From Priapulus caudatus (Eukaryota > Priapulida > Priapulimorpha > Priapulimorphida > Priapulidae): a stretch of 22,414 nt of DNA. The position numbers and the translations under genes were made by a program. The DNA lies in NCBI RefSeq assembly GCF_000485595.1, contig NW_014577719.1:68231-90644 (forward strand), given 5' to 3'. The notes beneath the pieces were generated by a model. The model was not told where the DNA came from. It saw only the letters and a list, made by a program, of their open reading frames with translations, and searched no databases. Of the stretch, positions 1 to 11,200 are shown in pieces. Numbering within the stretch: the first letter of the stretch is position 1; each line of letters opens with the position of its first letter.

Positions 1-288
1 ATATCATATCACATCATATCATTAACATGATTCCCCTCTGATAGCGAGATTCGTGACACTGCTGCTGCGCAGTAGGTTTAACCCACAGAAATAATATACT
101 AGGTAGACTCTATAGGTGTCTCTATATATTTCGATGGTTTAACCTTTAACGTTTACTGTCTTTCGAAGAATCCGTAGCGACCAGAATCCCAACATCACTA
201 CTTTACATGTTATCGCGAACACATAACTATATACAATGAGGAGTGAATAAATGTGTTGATTTCACACAATGTTTTGATTCACTTCCAA

Positions 289-395
289 TACATTGTATCA
301 AGAGTACATAATAGAGATATTCTATCTATAATAGAGACTATAGACTATAATAAACTATAATAGAGAATATCTATATGTACTCTTGAGTGTATGTA
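289..395. repeat. Imperfect inverted repeat (foldback), arms about 40 bp
   Basis: The left arm around 293-333 contains CAAGAGTACATAATAGAGAT. It is mirrored as the reverse complement around 352-393, which contains ATATGTACTCTTGAG. The loop is AT-rich (TATAATAGAGAC-type). It could be a small MITE or a decayed foldback element. No target-site duplication was obvious. Confidence 0.6.
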
Positions 396-401
396 TACAG
401 T

Positions 402-483
402 GTATGTGTGTGTGTGCGCGCGTGCGTGCGTGCTGCGTGCGTGCGTATGTATAACATATATATATATATATATAATTATATAT
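402..483. repeat. Compound microsatellite (TG)n-(GCGT)n-(TA)n
   Basis: Alternating purine-pyrimidine dinucleotides run from TG through CGTG/CGTGCGTG units into a TA run. This kind of sequence can adopt Z-DNA. No gene overlaps it. Confidence 0.85.
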
Positions 484-771
484 ATTTATTTTGTATCTAG
501 ACAATGTATTATATAATTCTGTTCGTGATACTACCAATAATAAGGAAGACCAATAATAAGACCGTATGGAAATAATATAATTATACAACCCCGAGATTCG
601 AATGGAGGATCACCACATCTCTTGTGCTTCAATTTTGATATCTGCTACTACAGCTATATAACATATGTACGTGAGAATCGACTGATATATGAATTCGCAT
701 TCCAAGTTAAACAGGTGTTATCCATCACAGCACATAAGAAACTAGACAGAGTGCACTCACGAAGTGCATAC

Positions 772-990
772 CTCCGCCGACAACATACGCCATATGCCAT
801 ACAACTCACGAACACACGAATAACCCACGATATACGCCAGCGTACTGACATGTACACGCTCCGATGTAACATGTACGTGTTACGAGCTGGCTCGCTGGGC
901 TCGCTGGCTTGCTGACTCGCTGGGTGATATCGAGCGACCGCCAACGACATACGCCATACGCCTCGACGCGCTAATATCGATCGCGCGAAC
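772..990. repeat. Loose direct repeat around CATACGCCATA motif
   Basis: A block at about 772-815 (CGCCGACAACATACGCCATA, then ACGAACACACGAA) recurs at about 935-990 (CGCCAACGACATACGCCATA, then GCGAACACACGAACACACGA). The two are in the same orientation about 160 bp apart. Between them, at 888-925, lies a short run of CTCGCTGG-type octamers. The function is unknown. Confidence 0.55.
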
Positions 991-1206
991 ACACGAACAC
1001 ACGAGAGCGAAAACATAACCTCCTCCAACTCTGTTGGGCGGAGGTAATGAGACACCGTGACAGATCTAGCTTCGTGGTCAAGGCTATGAAAACATATTTG
1101 TCAAACTTTTATGGACATACCATCACATACGACGAGTACATATCCACATTCATGTGTATACATAAATATTTGTATACAACACCCTGTCATCACACACCTT
1201 TGTAAG

Positions 1207-1283
1207 ATAATATCAGGACTCAGGAGTGTAATATAGAGATATTATTATAGAGATATCTCTATATTATACACTCCTGATAATAT
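1207..1283. repeat. Near-perfect inverted repeat, arms about 33 bp
   Basis: The left arm contains CAGGAGTGTAATATAGAGAT. The right arm (from about 1252) contains ATCTCTATATTATACACTCC followed by TGATAAT, its reverse complement with an indel or two. The loop is only a few bases. The transcript would fold into a tight hairpin. It resembles a short foldback transposon remnant, and its ATAGAGATAT core is shared with the foldback at 289-395. Confidence 0.75.
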
Positions 1284-1768
1284 GTATTAGGATGATGTTT
1301 TGAATTTCGATTTAGTCAGAATTCTGCAAACCGTGATTCTTTTATCATACACATCGCTGAGGAAATAAGATCACATAAATTTTCACATTTCATCTACTGG
1401 TGATAATTTAATTATCCAACAGCGCCATCTAATGTGGGAACTAGTGTGTAAACTGCACTAGTTGGTGGCTGCTGCCTATTAGACTCATTACAAGCCTGCA
1501 ATAGTCAAGGATTAATAAGTAATGGTTCTTCTAAATAACTCATACACAATAGGCATCGCACACAAATACATGTATATATGTATACTATACAATAGCTGCT
1601 TTGGAAACCACATATTACATATTATATATTATTTATAGCCATATATATATATTATACATTTACGGTTAAACAATCAAAAAACATAGAACTCTTTAAAATG
1701 GGGTAAGTAATTCATTCACACGACTAGCCAATCGCGAAGCTGCATCTGGCGACACGTCGTGCCGTGAT

Positions 1769-1888
1769 GCTCTCTTGTTCACCAAGATGATTCGCGACGT
1801 TCTCGTGTTCGCCGAGACGACGCGCGGCATTGTGCCTACCATAATACGACGTCGGACGTTCACTTGTTCACCGAGACGCCAACGCCTC
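1769..1888. repeat. Degenerate 30-bp minisatellite, about four units, next to the stop codon
   Basis: The motif TTGTTCACCAAGATG (1775-1789) recurs as GTGTTCGCCGAGACG (1805-1819) and TTGTTCACCGAGACG (1865-1879), so the spacing is 30 and then 59 bp. A degraded unit sits between the last two. The array begins about 20 bp downstream of the foxred2-like stop on the minus strand. It keeps an alternative frame open down to about 1693, so the exact C-terminus of the protein depends on whether the stop at 1907-1909 is genuine. Confidence 0.6.
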
Positions 1889-1906
1889 ATACTCCTCTCT
1901 GCGACG

Positions 1907-2217
1907 TCACTCGCTGAGCGCGTACTCCTGGCTCGCCAGGTGGCGCTGATGCTTCGTCGTCGGCACCAGGCCGCGCCCCGCCATGTAGAACTCTTCGCAG
2001 GCGTACGGCAGCGAGGCATGCGTCAGACGCAGCGCGAAGCACTCATCCGTGAAGCGCCACCTGGTGTCTACCTGCAGCGCGTCGTCGACGAAATGCCGCA
2101 GCGGGGCGACGTGCGACGACAGCGCCGTCCAATCGGTGAGGAAGTCCTCGACGACGTGGTGCAGGAGGCGGGGCCTCGGCAGCAGCCAGCCAATCGGCTT
2201 GCTCGCCATGTCCGCGG
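1907..2217 (-). CDS. foxred2: foxred2-like exon 10 (last coding exon, C-terminus)
   Basis: The acceptor is a pyrimidine-rich stretch ending CACACAG. The exon starts with two bases that complete the codon left by E9, giving [17 protein letters not shown]. Recognisable family residues follow: [19 protein letters not shown] and [11 protein letters not shown], which correspond to the conserved LHHxVEDFLTxW and PLRRF blocks near the C-terminus of FOXRED2. The frame stays open to TGA at 1907-1909, after EYALSE. Vertebrate FOXRED2 ends in a KDEL-like ER-retrieval tetrapeptide as far as I recall, and none is seen here. An indel near the end, or a further small exon, could explain that. Confidence 0.88.
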
Positions 2218-5200
2218 CTGTGTGCGGGGATGAGAGAGAGAGAAGACGTGTCAAGCGCCGTATTGCGGAAGGCGAGCGAGGACTTGGAGGAAGGAAGGGA
2301 TGGCGAGTGGAGGCGGGAGTGGGGGAAAGGAAGAGCAAGAGGCGTTAGGGAAGGGCGGGATGGGGAGGCGTAGACGGGAGGGTGAGGGGGAGGGAGGAGG
2401 GGAGGGGATGGTGGGAATGAGGAGGAGGGGGATAGCAGATGACGAGGCGATGTACAACAGGGGTGTCAGCTGCAGCGGATATGCGCACGGAAGTATTACA
2501 CAGAGCTGCTCTGTGAATGATACTACGTAACGTATACATGGCGACAACCCGAGTCGCGAACATGTTGACACGTACGACCATCCGAACCAATGAACAATGC
2601 TCCGTTATTTATTTTAACAGCCAGTTATTATTTAGTTTTTTTTTTTTTCTATTCTCTTTATTTTTTCTATTTTTCTTTGTCTTTTTTCGTAGATAGCTTT
2701 AATAGAGTAATTGGAGTTATTTTTTCTTTGTTTGTTTTTTTGTTTTTGTTTTTTGTAGGCTTTTTTTATTGTTTTTTTTGTTTTTTTTGTTCTTTTTGTC
2801 GGGTTGTTATAGTCTTTGTTTTTTTTGTCTTGTGATTGTCGTTTGTTGTGTTTTAGACTAAATTCTCTATTTTATTATTTATTTAATTAGTTACTATATA
2901 TATAATTATTTGTTTTAATTATTAGTTATTTATTTTAAATTCGTTCTACCATTAAACGTGTATTCGCGAACCGAGACACCCTCGTGTCAGTGCAACGGCC
3001 TTCCCGAAGAGAAAATCTGAGCTCGTGTTTCGAAACACGACCGCCTTTGAAATTAGCGCAAATTGCCTAAGGCCGTAAATGAGGGTAAGACAGTAAGATG
3101 GCGTTAGATTGGACTCACCGGTCGGTAGTGCGTCATAGTAGTACAGCACCGGGTGGAGGAAGTTAGAGAGGTGCGCGTGGCTGTAGCTTCCAGTAGCTCG
3201 CTGACTGTGGAACGGGTCCTTCCCCTCTCCTGCAAAAAAACACGAACATAAGGCATCTGTGGTGTTCACAAATAGATTAACCAGATTCAGATACGTTTCA
3301 GCATCTTTATTGGCAATGTCCAACATGGAAACTTGCTGCCACGGAAACTCTCTGTTTCATTACTTTCCTTTCTCGATAGGTAGCCAGCACACAACATACC
3401 AGTATCCTCAACACATTCCCTCTCCTGCAACAAACACGAACGAGGCGTCACACTAGGAGAGAGATGTGGTTCACCTATGTTTCCTATGTGGTTCACCTAT
3501 GTTTCCTATGTGGTTCATCTATGTTTCCTATGTGCGCTTCACCTATGTTTCCTATTGCGGTCTTCATCTAGGTTCCTTGTGGTTCATTCTATGGTTTCCT
3601 ATGCTGGTTCACCTGCATTTCCTATGTGATTCATCTCATGTTTCCTAGTGCGCTTCATCTTATGTTTATATGTGGTTCATCTGTTTCCTTATGTGTTCAT
3701 CTATGTTTCCTATGTGGTTCATTCTATGTTTCCTATGTGGTTCACCTATTTTTCTTACATGTGGTTTTCTTACCCGAGAAGTTTTTGCCGTACTCGAGGA
3801 CGATGACGATCACCGGACCAGCCTCTATCCCGCTTATCGCAGCAAACTCCGGCAGAAGGTTGATCGGAAACGCCTCCACGTAATCTGCCCTCCGCTTGTT
3901 GCTGAAGGACACAAAGCATGCAGCGTTAATTCCCCACCTGTTAGTTAATCTCTTTACCCAGCTGAGGCTCTGTTATGTTCTGTGGTACAGTTTATCTGTC
4001 AGTTATTAGTGATGAGGATCAGTGGGGTTGGTTGCCGAAACGTCGCGTTTTGTTGATCGAGAAAGTGACAGGGATTTGATGATAAGTGGTCACATTTGGT
4101 TTTTAATTAGTGGACCCCCAAGGCTAGCAGACGAGACTGCAAACCCAAAACATCATATTGATCTGCCAAGTAACATGGTGTTAGAGACCAACCACAAAAC
4201 CATGTATTTTACACCTATTTTTCTCGAAAAGCAATGGGTTTTGGGACCGAACTAATTCCGCTTCGGTGCGCGATAGCATTTGTAGTTTCTTCAAGTTTTG
4301 TTGTTGTTCAGAATTACGATTCGGAAATAATCTGGGTGCAGAATTCTGCTTTAGCGGTAACGACGTCAGTAGTAGCAGTAACGCTGTAGCATTTCTCCTC
4401 TTTCTCTTATCAACACTCTACCACTCTAGCATTTCCACTTAGCGCTTCTACATTTCCCCTCTTCCTGGCTACACATCAACCACCTTAGCATTTCCAATCG
4501 TCTCATAGTACGTAATTATACAGAAATAATCTGGGTGCAGAATTCCGCTTCAGCAGTAACGACGTTGGCAGTAGCAGTAACACTGTAGCATCCACACTTC
4601 GCTTCTACATTCCCCTCTTCCTTACTACAAGTCTACCATGCACTCTGCTATAAGTTACCACGCAACTCTTTACACATCTACCATGCACTCTCTACACATA
4701 CTAACCACGGCACCTCTACACATCTAACCATGCACTCTCTACAAGTCTACCACGCACTCTCTACAAGTCTACCATGCACTCTCTACAAGTCTACCACGCA
4801 CTCTCTACAAGTCTACCATGCACTCTCTACACATCTAACCACGCACTTCTCTACACATCTAAACCACGCACTCTCCTACACATCATAACACGCACTCTCT
4901 ACACATCTACACGCACTCTCTACACATCTAACCACGCACTCTCTACACATCTAACCACGCACTCTCTACACATCTAACCACGCACTCTCTACCACGCACT
5001 CTCTACACATCTAACCACGCACTCTCTACCACGCACTCTCTACACATCTAACCACGCACTCTCTACACATCTAACCACGCACTCTCTACACATCTAACCA
5101 CGCACTCTCTACACATTAACCACGCACATCTCTTACCATCTAACACGCCACTTCTCTACACATCTAAACCACGCACTCTCTATACAGTTAACCATGCACT

Positions 5201-8200
5201 CTCTAACATCTAACCACGCACTCTCTACACATCTAACACGCACTCTCTACCATCTAACACGCACGTCTCGACACATCTAACACGCACTCTCTACCACGCA
5301 CTCTCTACACAATCAACCACGCCACTCATCTACCACGCCACTCTCTACACATCTAACCACGCACTCTCTACACATCTAACCACGCACTCTCTACACATCT
5401 AACACGCACTCTTCTACACATCTAACACGCACTCTCTACACATACTAGACACGCACTCTCTACACATTCTAACCACGCACTCTCTACACATCTAACCACG
5501 CACTCTCTACACAATCTAACCACGCACTCTCTACACATCTACCACGCGACTCTCTACACATGCTAACCATTGCACCCTCTAACAATCATCTACCCATGCA
5601 CTCTCTACACATCTAACCACGCAACTCTTCTACACATCCTAACACGCACTCTCTACACATCTTACCCACGCCACTCTCTACACATCTATACCAAACGCAA
5701 CTCTCTACCACATCTAACCACGCACTCTCTACCACACTAACCACGCACTCCCTACACATCTAAACAACGCACTCTACTACACATCTCACCACGCCACTCT
5801 CTACACATCTAACACGCACTCTCTACAAGTCTACCATGCACGTCTGTACGACATTCTAACCACGCACTCTCTAACATCTAACCATGCACTCTTCTACACA
5901 TCTTTAACACGCACTCTCTACACAATTCTAACCATGCACTCTCATACACATCTAACACGCACTCTTACACATCTAACCACGCACTCTCTACACATCTAAA
6001 CCACGCACTCTCCTACACATCTAACCACACACTCTCTACACATCTAACCAACGCACTCTCTTTACAATGCTAACCACGCACTCATCTACACATCTAACAT
6101 GCCACTCTCACCACAATCTAAACCACGCACTCTACTACACATCTAACCACGCACTCTTACACGGCTCTAACCACGGCATTCTCTCACACACTAACACGCA
6201 CTCTCTACACGCACTCTCTACACATTACCACGCACTCTCTACACTCTTACCACGCACTCATCTTACACATCTAACACGCACTCTCTACACATCTAACATG
6301 CACTCTCTACACTATCTAACACGCACTCTCTACACATCTACCACGCCACTCTCTTTACACATCTAACACGCACTCTCTAACACATCCTTAAACCAATGCC
6401 TACTCTCTACTCACATCTAACACGCACTCTCTACACAGTCTAACAACGCACTCTCTACACATCTCACCACGCACTCTCATACACATCTAACACGGCACTC
6501 TCTTACAAGGTCTACCATGCACTCTTGTACACATCTAACACGCAACTCTCTACACATCTAACCATGCACCTCTCTTACACATCTAACCACGCACTCTTCT
6601 ACACATCTAACCACGCACTCTCTACACGTCTAACCATGCACTCTCGTACACATCTAACCATGCACTCTCTACAACATCTAACCATGCACTTCTCTACACA
6701 TCTAACCCACGCATCTCTACACATCTTACCATGCACTCTCTACAACAATCTAAACACGCACTTCTTACACATCTAACCACGCACTCTTTACACATCTTAA
6801 CCACGCCTCTCTACACATTAACCACGCACTTCTATACATCTAACCATGCACTCTTCTTACCACGCCACTCTCTATACCATCTACACATGTCACTCTCTAC
6901 CACGCGCACTCTCTACAAAGTCTAACCACGCACTCTTACACATCTAACCATGCACTTCTCTACACATCTACCATGCACTCTCTTTTACACGCACTCTCTA
7001 ACAAGTCTAAATCCACGCATCTCTACACATCTAACCATGCACTCTCTACACATCTAAACCATGCCTCTCTTACAACATCTAACCATGCACTCTCTACACA
7101 ATCTTAACCATGCACTCTCTACACATCTAACCACGCACTCTCTACACATCTAACCACGCACTCTTACACGTCTAACCACGCACTCTCATACACATCTAAC
7201 CACGCACTCTCTACACATTAACAGCCGTACTCTCTTTACACAAATCTAACCACGCACTCTCTACACATCTAACACGCACTCTCTACACATCTAAAACCAT
7301 GCACTCTCTTTTACACATCTAACCATTGCACTCTCTACCACGCACTCTCTACACATCTACCCACGCACTCTCTGAGCATGATGACGTCGGCCAACACCCC
7401 GAACATCTGGTAGAGGTCGGACGCCTCGTTCACTCTGCGCAGTATCGCGGCGACGATCTCAGTCGCGCGCAGCGAGTAGGCGGGCCATGCGTCGCCGTGG
7501 TTACGTCTCTCGAGTATCTTGTGTAGCGTTCTCGCTGCGGGGAGAAAACGGGGAGAAAACGGCTCGTGGGATTACGGCGCGAAATTTGGACGATGCGGCG
7601 AAGGAGCGATTCGGAGTATCAAGCGAGTATTTCGAAGAAAAGCGTAAAATTACATTATACTATATTAATAATAGTAATTCCTATTAAGTCACAACTCTCA
7701 AGTCGCACCGGCATCGATCTTCACCGAGGCCAACCCTCGGGTCAACACGACGAGGCTAACCGAATATTCGCTCGTCGCAAACGTGCGACGACATGCCTAA
7801 TCACACGCGACAAAATCACGTCATTAATGAACGAATTAATTACGAATTAATGGACGAATGGCGCGAGACTTGCGTGACGCTGCTGACAGCATGCGCAGCG
7901 CCACCTACCGGTGTATCTAAATCCGTGGATGAACCCCCCGGCGGATCGGCGGAAGTCGAGGGAGTGGGTGTTCGCTCCGACGAAGAACAATCCCGGAACG
8001 GTCGTCGCCTCGTAGTTGTCGCCGATCGCCGGGTACTTGGCGCGTGCCCCCGACCCCCGCTGCACGCCAAGCGAGCTGCCGAGAACAAGCGAACAGCAGA
8101 AGATTACGATTCCCCCCGGCATCGTCGCGACTCATCACAAATTTTACTCGATTAAATGCGCGCGGAGGGGAGCGTTTGGGGTAGCATGATGCCGCGCGCT

Positions 8201-11200
8201 CGACATCGAGGAAAATTAGTTCTTTGTACTTACACTTCTTCTGTTCTTCTTCTTCTACTTAACCAAGTTTTAAGGCTTAATGCCAATACTGTAATGTAAT
8301 GTTGGCGTAATGTTGGTGTAATGTTTGCTGTGTAATGTTGGCGTGATGCCAATGTACTTGGCGTAATGCCAATACGCGTGTGAGGAAAGATGGCTCACCC
8401 GTTGAAGAGCGAGAAGTCGTATTTGAAGCCCAGGCAGTTGATGACTCTGTCGTACGGCTCTCTCAGTGCGTAGTTATCCGTCGTGACGTCGTTGCCATGC
8501 TTGTCGGCTATGACGACCCTTAGTCTGTCGCCGTCTCTCGTCACTGCCAGCTCCTCCACGTTGACACCATCGGCAATGCCATCTAGCGACTTGAGTTGGT
8601 ACGTATCGAGGAGATTATTGTTCACGGCCCTGGGAAGGGAACGGATGGATTATAATTAGCATTGATTACGTTCGTAATTAAGCGACACAGGCAATATTAT
8701 CAGGATATTATTTTAATAATCACTAAATGTCTTTAGGTTCTAGTCAAGGACTTACAATATAACATTCAAATGATTTTGCTAGCATAACTGTTAACAACAA
8801 CATATGGCATCACCCTCCATCTCCACACCCACCTCCTCATCCACCTCGCCCACCTCTGCACCCACCTCACCCTCCCTCTCCCTTCACCAACTCCACCTCC
8901 CCTCCCCTCCTCCTCCCCCTCCTCACTCCAATCCCTCACCCTCCCCACTTTGCCTCCCCTCCCCACCCACCTTTTCTTCCACCTCCCCTCCCCTCCCCTC
9001 CCTTCTCATCCCCATCCTTCACCCTCCCACCTTTTCATCCCCTCCCCCACCCACCTACTTCTTCCCCCTCCCTCACCCACCGAGGTATCCGACGTATGTG
9101 CGTGGCCCACGGCGAGGCGGATACATACCAAGAATATGCAGCGATAGCGCGATATGTGACAAGTGGTGGCGCCCCGATTGCTGTCGGCGACTCGAACGCG
9201 GAGTTTCCGTTCCGACACACGCGGAGCACGCTCTGTCCCTCGTAGTCAGAGGGGTCGACGGACATCTCGTCGTTAGTGTTCGATCAGCGTGGAGCCGCGC
9301 GAACTCTTGGCCGCTGGCACTGGAGACGCCGTTACCGATCGCATCAGGTGCTACAAGAGGAGACACGAGAATGAGAGCAGAGATGTGAGAGAGAGAGAGA
9401 GATGAGCAGGGAGAGGAAGAGAGAGAGAGGAGAGAGAGGAGGGGAGAGAGAGAACAGAGAGAGAAGAGGAGAGAGGAGAGGAGAGAAGAGAAGAGAGAGA
9501 TGGGAGAGAGCGAGAGAGGGAGAGAGGAAGAGATGAGAGACGGAGAGGAGATGCACGAGAGAGGAAGGAGGAGAGGGAGAGGAGTACAGAGAGAGAAGAG
9601 ATGAGAGAGGAGGAGATGGAGAACGAGAGAAGAGAAAGAGGAGAGAGGGAGGACGAGAGAGAGAGAGAGAGACGACGAGAGAGAGAGAGAGACCGGACGA
9701 GAGAGAGAAGGAGAAGAGAGAGAGAGAGAGAGAGGGGAGACTGAGAGAGGAGGGAGAGAGGAGAGAGAGAATTGGAGAGAGAGGAGAGAGAGAGGAGAGA
9801 GAGAGAGAGAGAGGAGGAATGAAGGATGCAGGAGAGACAGGCGAGGACGAGGAGAGAAGAGATAGATGAGAGAATAGAGAGAGAGAAAGAGGAGAGAGAG
9901 AGAGAGCAGAGGAGATAAGAGCAGAGAGAAGAAGAAGAGAGAGCGAGAGAGGAGAGTGAGACGCAGAGAAGTGCAGAGAGAGGACAGAGAGAGAGAGACG
10001 AGACGGAGAGAGAGAGACGATGAGGAGGAGAGTAGCAGAAAAAACGAGTGTAAGCGAGCAAGAGATGGAAGAGAGACGACGAGGAGAGAGAGAGATAGAG
10101 AGAAGACAGAGAGGAGAGGAGAAGAGAAGAGAGCGAGAGAGAGATGAGAGAGAGAGAGTAGAACGCAGACAGATGACGGAGAGAGAGGAGATGAGAGAAG
10201 AGATAGAGGACAAGGTGAAGGTTGGGGGGGGGATTCGGGGGACGAGAGCCACTCGCCACTACCCCGTGTGGTACCTACGGGGATGTGGGATTGCATTCAC
10301 TACCCCGTTTTTATGTAGTAGAGGCCATGGATGCATATCTATGCCGGATTGTAGATGCTGGACTACATTAAGTCTTCATAGGATCAAGGAAACCAACCAA
10401 TCGATGCACTAAGCTACAAAATAGTAATGACATAACAAAGGAAACCCTTGCTACTTTCGCGAATCTCTGATCAAAACTGTGAAGCAGTCTATTTGCATGC
10501 CTGAATCGTTTACTGCATGTGTAAAAGATGTTAGCACAATTAACGCCAATTTATAAAGAGAAACAAGTTATTCGTTCATACTCTTGATTACGTAGTAGTA
10601 CATACCCACAGACGTATTTCTCTGCCATGTTGATCATTCATTTTAAAAGCGAAGCCAGAATCCGATGAAACATTTTCGCCTTGTGAATATCTTGGACAGC
10701 TGTATTAAACTGAACCTAAAAGCGAACATGCATTGATAATTACCCCCAAAAATCTTTACGAAAAAAGGTAGCTTCCCTCAATACTGTACCACGGTAATTT
10801 TTGTAACAAACCACTGTAAAACGTAAGATAAATTACTCACTAAACTTTAACTGAACGTTAGCTTTGAAATAATAAGTCAAAAATAATGTATCAAGCCTAT
10901 ATTGCTTCATCGAAAGTTAGGTGTATTGGAAACTTCCGACGAATCTACGAATCTTCCGATGAGGCGACCACCAGGCAGCATGCAGACTAACGAAAGACTC
11001 ATTAATCTTCTTAATCGTCCCAAAATCATTCGGAAACGAGTTAAGGACCATCTCACAAGTAAATAAGAAGTCAATAAATGAAAGAGCAATTTAGACTCAG
11101 CCCGTAAGCATATATAAATATTAATGTATTACTTCAGCCGTAAAGATTATTACGGGTTAACGCGAGCATACCTTTATACCCGAGCTTGGCGGCGTAGGTC

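Larger units (their letters stand above)
1..1692. other. Non-coding 3' flank of the foxred2-like gene
   Basis: I find no convincing gene here. The stretch is AT-rich and holds two foldbacks (289-395 and 1207-1283), a compound microsatellite (402-483) and a loose direct repeat (about 772-815 and 935-990). On the minus strand it lies downstream of the foxred2-like stop codon and may contain its 3' UTR. I saw no clear AATAAA at the expected distance. An ATTAAA on the minus strand at 1407-1412 is a weak candidate poly(A) signal. Short open frames at 622-1055 on both strands overlap each other and the direct repeats and resemble no family. Confidence 0.6.

Noticed and set aside
622-1055. Frames of 97 and 133 residues on opposite strands
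   Set aside because: They overlap each other and direct repeats, lack family motifs and have no splice or promoter context.
1775-2233. 152-residue plus-strand frame
   Set aside because: It is antisense to E10 and the 30-bp repeat. The minus-strand frame has clear family motifs and splice sites.
2590-2835. Phe-rich plus-strand frame
   Set aside because: It is a translation of the T-rich tract in intron 9.
4626-7370. CRISPR-like array of short regular repeats
   Set aside because: The units are head-to-tail with no unique spacers, in an animal intron with intact splice logic. It is a minisatellite.
8804-9388. 194-residue Pro/Ser-rich plus-strand frame
   Set aside because: It runs through the C/T-rich intron 4 and antisense to E4. 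It has no domain character.
9073-10296. Three overlapping Ser/Leu-rich open frames of 300-400 residues on the minus strand
   Set aside because: They are translations of the (GA)n/(CT)n tract. Only the tail over 9077-9350 contains real exon sequence, and in a mixed frame.
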